64,000 nucleotides of DNA from the NCBI GenBank assembly GCA_026168455.1, contig CM047430.1, forward strand, positions 5,293,448 to 5,357,447. The letters run 5' to 3'. Source of the DNA: Theocolax elegans (taxonomy: Eukaryota > Arthropoda > Insecta > Hymenoptera > Cerocephalidae). Positions 1 to 9,500 of this stretch are shown piece after piece. The position numbers and the translations under genes were made by a program. Below the pieces are notes generated by a model, which saw only the letters and a program-made list of their open reading frames with translations, was not told the origin of the DNA and did no database searches. How positions within the stretch are numbered: the stretch's first letter is position 1; the number at the start of each line of letters is the position of its first letter.

Positions 1-35
1 CTTGGTAGAAGGTGTTTTTTAAAATACTATTAAAA

Positions 36-461
36 GAGCCGCGGTGGCTCATGGGTAGAGCTCCCGACTCTCACACCGAGTGTCGTGGGTTCGATCCCAG
101 ACGTGTACCTCTGAAAATTTTTTCATGTGCTTTTTTCGAACACCGCGACTCAGTGGCTCGGCGTGTCACCATAATGTGACGCCAGTTCAGGTGCGCGTGC
201 GTTTCGTGCACTTGTCAGTGCATAAGAGGCACGGGCATCTGAACTATAGGGACGCGAAGGTGTAAAGAGGATCGCGGTGGTTTCATCGGGAGGACAGGAA
301 ACTGTAATTATTAGACTAATTACAGTGACCGATGATATCTTCCGATGGACACAAGCACCACTGTTTCAACTACATGTGCTTTGTTTACAGACACACCGTT
401 CACCTCCGTCGCTGATTAGCCCTGGCAGCATAAATAGAGCGACGTTAAATAACAAAAAAAA
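36..461 (+). mobile_element. tRNA-derived SINE, complete, with 15-bp target duplication
   Basis: A non-coding retroposon of about 426 bp. Its head looks like a tRNA, with a pol III A box (TGGCTCATGGG, 45-55) and a B box (GGTTCGATCCC, 88-98). The body ends in GACGTTAAATAAC followed by an A tract. The 15-bp sequence AAAATACTATTAAAA occurs on both sides (21-35 and 462-476), which is a perfect target-site duplication. SINEs are copied by the reverse transcriptase of a partner LINE; the partner is not visible here. The 3' end resembles that of the minus-strand SINE at 2158-2366. The short open frames inside are not genes. Confidence 0.85.
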
Positions 462-555
462 AAAATACTATTAAAAATATTCGGAAATACAGAAAGTTAA
501 TGTTATACATTTAATAATGAATAAATAAATTAATAACGTGAAATGTTAATAATAA

Positions 556-593
556 CTAGCGAAAGACGCTCGCTTTGCTTGCGTAAGTTGCGT
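556..593 (-). mobile_element. Helitron-like 3' terminus (candidate)
   Basis: Read on the minus strand, a GC-rich block (GCAAGCAAAGCGAGCG) is followed by a short spacer and CTAG then T in AT-rich DNA. This is the layout of a Helitron 3' end, and two similar ends lie at 34963-34990 and 57358-57393. I cannot find a good hairpin or a 5' TC end, so the body is undefined. The rest of 477-1021 is AT-rich, with no gene that I can support. Confidence 0.35.
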
Positions 594-1029
594 AAGAACA
601 GCGATTCCTATATTTCTGGGTGTATATGAAAATATCATCGAACGGTTGGACGAATTGTAAAAATAATGTATCAAATATAACTTATTTCAAAGAGATGGCA
701 AGAAACATATGATTCGATTCATTACATTAACAAAAACAGTTGTTTTCATTAAGAATATATGTGACCTTTACGTGAACTTGAAAAGTGGACTTAAAGTCAA
801 CGTCATTATCACATTTGTATTTGAATGACCTTTTTAAAATATTGTCATAACGTTAATTCTGCATTAAAAATGAAATAAGCAAATGTTCAATTTTAGACAC
901 TGAACACAAATGTCTGAAGCACAAATGTCTACCTAACTCCAAATTTTTAACAGCAGGGGGGTCATAGTTGACAATTATGCCCCAGATAAAAATCTATATA
1001 TATATATATATATATCTGGGTATATATAT

Positions 1030-1225
1030 GTAATATTTCTCCTAATGGGGGATTATGCAGCCCAAGAAAGAGAGGGAAGATGCGTAGTATACAAAGTGCG
1101 AAAGAGAAGTTTGGATTTAGCAGCCCGGCTGCATAAACCCCACACCCCCTGCCAGTGTTGAGAAGCAGATAGAAAATCCAAATTTATTATATCGGGCTAC
1201 ACAAACTTCCCAAGGGAAATATGTA
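1030..1225 (-). mobile_element. small MITE-like repeat, family C, copy 1
   Basis: About 200 bp of non-coding sequence between two (TA)n tracts. Its reverse complement aligns, with divergence, to 14254-14443. Shared landmarks are a CTTCCC end, AAATTTGGAT, CTGCTTC, a G-rich block and GCATCTTCCCTCTC. The two copies show it is a repeat family, but I cannot assign a superfamily. Confidence 0.5.
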
Positions 1226-1235
1226 ATATATATAT

Positions 1236-2973
1236 GGCTGTTTCTCTGTGAAATTGAAGATGAAAAAAATGATTATTGCGATAACTGTGGAAATATGTTT
1301 TTGAGGTGTCCATTAATTCTCCTGAATTTTTTCATTTTTTGGGGCCATTATTTTAGTGGTCAGAGAGTGCATTATATGCTCATTTTCATGAATTTGTAGC
1401 TCCCAGGGGATGCATTTATCACTATATGCATAAATATGAGTTTTTTTGTAAAATTTCCTGAATTTTTTAATAAAAATACTTTTAAATTCATTATATGCTG
1501 TCACACTCTTGTAAGTCATTTAAACCTTAAATAGTGAAAATCAGCAATTCTGCTCCGAACTCTGAAAACCATATACTATCTAAAAGATGTGTTTTTATAG
1601 CCAGTAACTACCTATGAATTTCCAGAGTGAGTCGAAATTATTCAAACTACTTGTGATTAAAATATCTGAGAAAAATACTCGAAATATTAATAGAAGTGTA
1701 TATTTTTTGCCTTATAACGATGAATCTGTTAGGATGATCATTCCAAAAAAATTCATGCATTTACCTTAGTAAAAAAGCATGTCCACTTTTTTCAATATTA
1801 ATATAATCTCCTGTGAGTTGTTAAAAATACAAACATTATTATATAATTATAAAAAATTTATTTTTAAACATTTATAATACTGGATTTTTTAATTTTATAA
1901 CCACAATAAGAATTACGATTCTAATTCTGAAGGATTACTATAAATGTATCAACATTACTATTGTAATAACTATAGATACATATTTAATACAAAAAAATAT
2001 ATTTATAAATCAGATCTGAGATTATAATGATTAATGTGATTAATTGACAGTGATAAGTTTGTAAAATTCAAACAATGTATTGTTGAATAATAAAAATAAT
2101 AATAATAATAATAATATTGATAATTTTATAGTAATGCTTCAAATTAGTATTATAATTTTTTTTATTATTTTAACGTTGCTCTTTTTATGCTCCCAAACCG
2201 GTGCTAATCAGCGACGGAGGTCATACGATGTTTTGGTGAAGAAAGCATTTGTTGAAAATACATTCGCCAGTGGTGCTTGTATCAATCGGCCGGGGCCGGG
2301 AATCGAACTGGGACCTCCAGATTAGGAGCCCGCCGCCGTACCGACCGAGCCATCGCAGGCCTCTAGTAGTATTATAATTCTTACATGGGTTGTAAAACTA
2401 AAAATCCAGTATTATTAATGATTTAAAATTAATTATTAATTAAAAATTAAAAAAGGGATGTTGCCTTTCTACCACTCTAAGCTACCTACACGATTTTTTA
2501 GCAATAATCATCCTAACAGATTCATCCTTATAAGGCAACAAATATACATTTCTATTGATATTTCGGGCATTTTTCCCAAATATTTTAATCAGAAGTGGTT
2601 TTAATAATTTAGACCCACATTGGAAATTTATAGGCAGTTTCTGTCTATAAAAAGACATCTTTTAGACAATATTTGGTTTTCAGAGTCCGGAGCAGAATTG
2701 CTAAAGTTCACTATTTAAGGTTTAGATGGTTTACAAGAGTGTGACAGCAAATTATGAATTTAAAAGTATTTTTATTCAAGAATTCAGAAAATTTTACAAA
2801 AAAACTCACATTTATGTACTATATTTATCCCCTGGGAGCTGCAAATTAATTAAATGAGCTAAAATGTCAACTATGACTCTCTGTGACCTAAATTAATGGC
2901 CCCAAATAATGAAAAAATTCCGGGGAATTAATCGACACCTCATAAATATATTCCCACAGATATGGTAATATTC
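1236..2973. mobile_element. foldback element, family A, copy 1 (interrupted by a SINE)
   Basis: Two long inverted arms, about 1236-1960 and 2367-2973, face each other around a short spacer. The right arm is the imperfect reverse complement of the left, sharing for example the TAAGGCAACAAATATACATT block. The element starts with GGCTGTTTCTCTGTG just inside a (TA)n tract and ends in another. Closely related copies lie at 15501-17158 and 17937-18817. It has no coding capacity and is probably a non-autonomous DNA transposon. The right tip is truncated compared with copy 2. A 209-bp SINE interrupts it at 2158-2366. Confidence 0.75.
2158..2366 (-). mobile_element. tRNA-derived SINE inserted in foldback A
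   Basis: On the minus strand the head is tRNA-like, with a B box CAGTTCGATTCCC near 2300-2312. The 3' end CGTCGCTGATTAGC followed by CAACGTTAAAATAA matches the tail of the SINE at 36-461. TAGTATTATAATT is duplicated at 2145-2157 and 2367-2379. The uninterrupted site is visible in the sister foldback near 16437-16449, which confirms the insertion. It is shorter than the first SINE, so it is a different subfamily or a deleted copy. Confidence 0.8.
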
Positions 2974-2974
2974 A

Positions 2975-3013
<39 letters not shown>
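2974..3013. repeat. (TA)n tract between foldback A and element B
   Basis: A pure TA microsatellite that separates two unrelated inverted-repeat elements. Similar tracts separate the other elements up to 17180. Confidence 0.95.
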
Positions 3014-3015
<2 letters not shown>

Positions 3016-3300
3016 GTTATTCCAATACTTTTTTGTATATCGGTCCGGGGGGGGGGGGGGTCAACCAATCGGGCTAAAAATTTAGTATGTTACTATCCTA
3101 TAAAAAAAGTAAGTGAGCCAAAATTGTAGCCTTCTAAATCAATTAAGGACGTAGATATGCGATTTTAAACATTCAAAAATAGGCTATTTTTATCATTTTT
3201 TAACATTTTTCAAAGTAGCACCAAAATTCGAGAAATTAGTATTTTTTTATCCAGTCCAGGGCAAAGTCTTCGTATTACTATAGACTTTTAATCTAGCTAT

Positions 3301-4436
3301 TATAACGGTAAGCGAGTTACCGATCAGGTGAGTAACCGAAAAGAGTATCGAGATTGATGCGCGCGCAGGAAACGCGCGCGAGTATCGGGCGCGGGGAGAG
3401 TAACGAGAGAGAGTTTGCGCGCGTTGACGAACGTTGAACAACGTGTTGACTACCGTGGTGAAAGATTCTTTACGTGATAAAGAGTGTATAGAAAGACTGG
3501 TGCATCTGGTGTGTGGGTGTGAGGTTTTCTCCCCACCAATCTCCACGTCGGCGTGCGGAGCAGCACGTCCCACAGGGAGTGAGAGAAGGAAGCCAAGAGT
3601 CGACCGCCTTCCCGACCGTTGGAGTGAGAGAGAGAGAGATAAGCACGAGGACTAGCTATCTCTCCGTTGCCTAGTCGTTTCCCGCCGAGGCGAGATATTT
3701 AGATACGCGGTAAGTGGTGCATCACGCTTAGACCCGCGTGTCTACCTAATATTTCGGGTCCTGATTTACCTGGTACGGTCCAGGTGAGGAAGCGTTCCTC
3801 TTTTTCCCCCTCTCGTGACAATTCCTGCCCGGGTACACAGAACGGTGGTTCGCGGGAGCCACTTCACGAGAGAAGGCGCGCGTGACGTTGGAAGCTTCTA
3901 CGTCAGAGCTCCCTACGTCAAAGATACATACGTCACGCGGTGTGACGTATGCCATCAGGTTAAGCAGCCGATCATTCCCGGATCAATTGCTCGTAACTTT
4001 GTAGTTAAATAGATTTTAACTAACTGTTTTCGCGCTGACCTCGGGGGTAGTCATCGGTACGACTCCCCGTAAATTGTTAACGTTACTTTATTGTTTATTT
4101 ATTAATATTTAATTGTTAATTTAATAAATTGACTCGGCGAGACAATCTTTCTCGCCGATTAACGAAAGATATCAATTGTTGATAGTGTTTTACCGGTTAC
4201 TGTCCTATCCTACGAATACCGCCCTCTCCGGTATTTATTCTAGTTGGCAATTTCGGGCATAGGGCCCAACACTCGATATCTAAGTCAAACGAGGTGTTTG
4301 ACGTTGTTAACAGCATTGCACGGGAATCAAAGTGATTCCCGGCCGCATCGTGGGACTGCACACTTAAGGTTGGTAAGTTGGGACAAATTGGGCCTAACCG
4401 TGGGCCTTACATATCCCCAGTACCCACCCCGTTACA
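3301..4436 (+). mobile_element. degenerate LTR, Gypsy-like
   Basis: About 1.1 kb runs from TATAACGGTAAGCG to CCCCGTTACA, where a typical LTR of this type would begin TGTAACGG and end CCGTTACA. It is followed two bases later by TGGCGCCCAATACG, which resembles a tRNA primer-binding site. The first TG is changed to TA, suggesting decay. No second copy is present in the window, so the element is incomplete. Short open frames in this GC-richer segment look like chance. Confidence 0.5.
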
Positions 4437-4682
4437 ACTGGCGCCCAATACGTGTAGAGTTGGGATACAGGACATCGGAAAAATCAACAAGCACGATATA
4501 GTTGTTCAATTGTTAATAATATTGTTAATTAACAATTGGATAACTCGCGATCAATAACGAGGTCAGCAGTCGCGTTTCGAAATTGTGAAGTATATTTCGG
4601 TACTCTTTCGTTCCCCCTCGAGGCGGGATTTGTTTATTAACAAATAGAATTGTTATAAACAAATAAAATATTTTATGATAAC
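4437..4682 (+). other. primer-binding site and leader fragment of the degenerate LTR element
   Basis: TGGCGCCCAATACGTG at 4439-4454 is placed as a primer-binding site would be. The following 230 bp contain no open frame and lead to the Copia insertion point. The 5 bases ATAAC at 4678-4682 are the left target duplication of Copia. How much of the internal region continues after 12485 is unclear. Confidence 0.45.
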
Positions 4683-4941
4683 TGTTAGAATATACGTCCA
4701 CTTCGACTTCTCTCCTTCACTACCGCACCCTGTGCTACAGTAGCATAACTAACCGAGCTACTCCTTTTCGGCTCGGCTCTCAGTCTTCACTTCGTCGATA
4801 ACTGTCGTGACGAACGGTTCGCTGCTTGTTCGTTCTTTTGATTAGAAGAGAGATAGACGAGTTACTTGTATTACAGATACAACGTATATAAATAAATATC
4901 TTTTATTGAACTCTGTTCTGGTTATTTATAAAACTCCAACA
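4683..4941 (+). repeat. Copia 5' LTR
   Basis: It begins TGTTAGAATA and ends ACTCCAACA (TG...CA). It carries a TATA-like TATATAAATAAATA stretch that also contains an AATAAA polyadenylation signal (near 4886-4900). It drives transcription of the element. Confidence 0.95.
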
Positions 4942-4956
4942 GGTTAAGGGACCAGC
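4942..4956 (+). promoter_or_regulatory. Copia primer-binding site (half initiator-tRNA type)
   Basis: GGTTAAGGGACCAGC lies directly after the 5' LTR. Drosophila copia is known to prime from an internal fragment of initiator Met tRNA (site GGTTATGGGCCCAGC); this one differs at two bases. Downstream, ACGCTTCCACCGCG (4969-4982) also resembles the complement of the tRNA D-arm, which hints at extended pairing. Confidence 0.7.
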
Positions 4957-5031
4957 GGTATAGTGCCTTACGCTTCCACCGCGGATACGATTTTTCTTTT
5001 ACAATTGTGAAATTGTGTGAGTACAGAAAGA

Positions 5032-5071
5032 ATGGAGTTAAACAAGAAACGAGATGAGCAGGATACGAAAG
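5032..5071 (+). CDS. predicted leader exon 1 of the Copia gag
   Basis: An ATG at 5032 opens 13 codons plus one base, ending at a strong splice donor (AAAG then GTAAGC, intron from 5072). The phase matches the acceptor at 5887-5888 and an open second exon. No stop occurs in the joined frame through to the long gag-pol frame. The splice sites and phases are read directly from the sequence; use of this exon is inference. A subgenomic or spliced gag mRNA is known for Drosophila copia, but with a different layout. Confidence 0.4.
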
Positions 5072-5888
5072 GTAAGCTGATTTAATTCAGTACTAAAAAG
5101 ACAACACAAATCAAATATAAATCAACAGACAAACGGCAGGTAAAACTCGCTTAAATGTTTTTGTTTCTTCTTCATGGAAAACTGAAAGATGGCGGTTTTT
5201 GATTTACAAATTGCGAGTGTATAGATGTGTCGATACTCGTTGAAAGTTAATTAAGTAAATTGTATGTGTTAAGAAATTATATTACACATCATAAAATTAT
5301 AAATGCGGTGTTTGTTAATTGTGATTATCAAAACGTGAAAATCGTAAAAAGCTGTATTGGCCTTTTTCTCAGAATTCGATGCAAAAACGGCAGAGCGCGC
5401 AACGCCGGCCGATACATGTAGGAGAGAGTACAGACGGCTGAAAGAAGAGGGGAAAAAGGGAAGCCTGACTGTCGTGAACCGGTGAAGACGCGCGATGTGT
5501 GTTGTGCGCGCTCTCTCCTTACCGATCTCGATGCGTTTGTTATCGGTCCGTGTTTTTAGGCGTGTGCGCCCCTTCGATCACATTTACGTTTTGGCTATTC
5601 TTGGAAAGAATGTAAACATCGTATACTAAAGATGCTCAATGTTATGCAGACAGTTGTTATTTTCGAACAATGACGAGTAATATTTTATATCTTTTTAAAA
5701 TATTACTATTATACTATTACTATTAAAGTTTTTCTTTAAAAAATTACATCTTGTTTGGTTAAATTAATATATTCAATACTAAATTTATTTTGTTAATAAA
5801 TTCGGATTTAAATTTAAAAATACTGAACATTTTTATATTTTTTTATTAATTTAAAAATTGAAAGTAATTAATTTGAATGTATTCACAG

Positions 5889-6026
5889 CTACTTTGAACA
5901 CGATTTGGGATCGTGTAAATCAAATGTTCAAATTAAGTGAGATGCATGAAGATGAAAAATTGCTGATGAGAATTGAAGGCCAATCGTTATTCATCATACC
6001 TGAGTCGGGCGAGGGTTATAGAACAG
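5889..6026 (+). CDS. predicted leader exon 2 of the Copia gag
   Basis: 138 bp stay open in the frame set by exon 1, flanked by an acceptor (TATTCACAG) and a donor (ACAG then GTAACA). The next acceptor, TTTTCCACAG ending at 6503, again preserves phase 1 and leads into the ATG at 6512 through eight bases. The encoded 45 residues are acidic and helix-like with no motif that I know. The introns would be 5072-5888 and 6027-6503. Confidence 0.45.
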
Positions 6027-6122
6027 GTAACAATTTATTCAGTGCTGTTATTTTGGCGAGCATAGTTCATTGAATATAAACGATGTGAGACGTGATTGTT
6101 GGTTTATTTCTTTTAATGTGCG

Positions 6123-6153
<31 letters not shown>

Positions 6154-6511
6154 TACTATTGCGGGGACGCCTGCACATTAAATAAGTACTTACATGTTTA
6201 ACCTCTCTAAACTCGTGAATTATGCGATGCAAATAACATAACCTGTCAAATGTTTATAACCTATCGATGTTAATTTCTGACTCATTTAATAACTTTAACC
6301 CTGAAGTGTCTGGGGTAGGTGTGTGCTTGTTGTTCAGTAACAGACCGCCCATCAGACAGACGGGCATACGAAGGTTTTGCAGTACGAATCTATCGTGTGT
6401 CTAGTCATCTTGAAGTTAGTTATACTTGATATTCGGTTTACTTACTTTTAGATAATCGTCCAATAACTATACAAGTTTATTTATAAATTAACATTTTCCA
6501 CAGAGAAAAGA

Positions 6512-9500
6512 ATGTTTTTGGACGAAGAGTGGCAATGTGTGGTCGACTGGATGAAAGACAAATCTACAGACCAATGTTCATATTACACGCCAACTCTACC
6601 AGGGAGTGACTCGACAACAAAAATTGATGCGAATGGAAATAATGAAATTGAAAACGATAAAGAAAATAATGAAGAGGTGAATGAGGAGAAAGACGTGGCC
6701 GGCAATAAAGAAGAGGGAGGTGAAATGTTTAAAAATGTCGATGTCTTGAGAAGAGATAACACGATTGATAAGCCTAAAGTCACTGAGAACGTCAAAGTTC
6801 ATTTTAAACAAGAATACATATCTTCTTTATTGAATTTGAAAAATGATAATTCTATAAACAAAGTTGAAAATAGCGATGCTGACAAAAATTTGGATATTGA
6901 TCGAAAAATAACAGCAATAACTGAAGCTATACAGAAATTAACATCTGTCTGTAATGAAACCATGAGTCAATTGGGTACAGCTGTCAACAGCTTCCAAAAT
7001 TCGATTGAGCATATCAAAAACATATACACGAAAATAAATTATGCTATGGATGAGTTGCAAGATGAGAGAAAAGAGCATAAGGAATTTCTGGATAATTTGC
7101 AAAGCGATCTGAAAAGGCAAAGAAGTGAGTGGTCTGAAAGATGGGAACAACTTGATCAAATCGTAAATGAATCTACGAGATCACAAGACGAAGACGAGGA
7201 ATCACAGGTACACTCTGATTCACCAATTTCTAATTTAAGAAAAGATATGCAAATAATTAAAGAACAGGTAGAAAAACTGAAATTTACAAAAACAAATAAA
7301 AGTAATGAACAAAATATTTGTAATATTGAAGATGTGAAAGAAACATTAAAATTTGAAATTGTTAATAAAAATTCGGGAATTAGACGCGATTACAAATTGA
7401 ATAATAGTTTAAAATTTGAACATTTTTACGACTATTTATCATCTGAATTAAGAACATGTGGTTTATTATACGTTATAGATGAGAGCGTAGAAAAATCTAA
7501 CTTAGATGAGAAAACTAAAATTGAAAACAAATATAAAGTTCGCGACATTTTAATAAATCATTTAGATCAAAATTACCACTCTAGGGTATTACACCTTCAA
7601 GATCCAATCGAAATTTTAGATAAATTAAAAGAAATAAAACAATGTGAAATTAACTTAACTTCTCATTCTGTACGGAAACAGTTGTATACTATGCAATATA
7701 TTATTGGAAAAACTACTGCTGGTGAATTTTGCGAAAGTTTCGAAGAAGTGATTAGAAACTACGAAAATTCTCCGGCAGCTATTCCTTTAACTGAAAATGA
7801 AAAACGGGATGCCTTCTACAATGCTGTGATGGTCTCAGTACCACAAGTTCAAACAATCGAATATGTCTCTAATAATGTTCATAATAAAGGTGTTTCCTAT
7901 GAACAATTAAAATTGATTGTTATACAGGATGAGGCAACACGGAAACAATTGGATGGGAACAAAACTGATGTGAGAGCTGCGAATCTAACCCAAGAGACTC
8001 GACGGTGCTATGAATGTCATGACTTTGGACATATTGGAGCAAACTGTCCAAATAAAGGGAAAGGATTAAAATGCTACCGATGCGACAAATTTGGACACAA
8101 AGCTCCTGATTGTACCAACTCTGGCAATTACAGAAGAGATTCCAATCAAAGAGGAAATAACAGGTACTTTAGAAACAATAATTATTCACGTGGATCGAAT
8201 AGTCATAATAGTAAAAATTTAAAACGCAAAAACAATGATGAGAACTCAAATTATGGAAAAATTAAACGGATGAGAAACAATTATAATAACAAAAAGTCGA
8301 ATAATTACAAAAACTTTAAACGTGGAAAAAATAATGGCAATGAACGAGGAAACGGTGACAAGTCTAACAATAACGCGAAGCAACAAGGGAATAGTCACTC
8401 CTCGAATAAAAATAATGATAAAGGTAAGCAAAATTTTGACACAAATGTATTCACTGCAAATGCTGAGTTTTTAACTAATGATAAATCAGACGCGAACGGA
8501 GGTCAGTTTGTAACTAAATTTTTAGCAGATTCCGGTGCAACCGAACACTTGACAAAATCAAAAATTATCTTTAAATCATTTGATGAGAATGACGAGGGTA
8601 TAATAAAATGCGCTAATAATGATACGAAAGCGGATCTTAAAACTAAGGGCGTGGGTAATGTTCAAATACGGTTAGAAAATGGTAAATTATTTAATATTGA
8701 TAAAGTAGTTTATGCAGACGCGATTACAGAAAATTTATTGTCACTAAGAAAATTTGCTGAGATGGGTCTTGGAATTTATCTAGACGATGAGAAAATAGAT
8801 ATTTTTGATCCAACATCAAACGAGTTGTTTATTACCGGTGTGTATAAAAGACCTTACTGGGTAATCGAACTAGAAACAAATAAATGCGATGAGACTAACG
8901 ACAATTCTTCTGTATTAATTAATAAACGAATATTTGCAAATTTAATTGAGAAGAGTACAGATGTGAAAAAGCATTTTACACGTAGTGTAGTAGCCAAAGA
9001 AAAACTATTAGAAAACTCTAAAATAAATAATGAAGTAAGCGAAATTGATGAGACTAAAATTCCTAAAACAAATGAGATGCAAATTTCAAATGAATCGGTC
9101 AAAATTGAAAACTTCGGAGGGAGAGATGAGAAAAATTTGAATTTAAATAGCAAAACGGTAATAGGTGTGATAGAAAAGAAAGAAAATATGTATGAACAAT
9201 CTAACTTTGACACGACAATATGGGATCGACAATTCCATGATATCGATGAGTTACCAATTACAGAAATCCCCGATAAAAAATCACCATTTGTAAGTACATA
9301 TAAAAAGTTCCTAGACAACAATAAAGCCTTGCTGTGGCATGTACGTTTTGGACATGCCTCAGTCGCATATCTAAAAGCTTTACAGAGAAAATTTCCTGAA
9401 AATAAACAATTAAATGATGCGATATTCGATGAGTCTTTACTTGATTGTGATGTATGCCAAATCTCGAAATTTAATAAACTTTCCTTTAAATCAACACGAA

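Noticed and set aside
41..112. Functional tRNA gene
   Set aside because: Pol III boxes are present, but the segment is the head of a retroposon with A tail and target duplication, and the cloverleaf is imperfect.
4244..4501. 85-codon frame before the Copia insertion
   Set aside because: It crosses the LTR end and primer-binding site of the degenerate LTR element, so it cannot be a real gag start.
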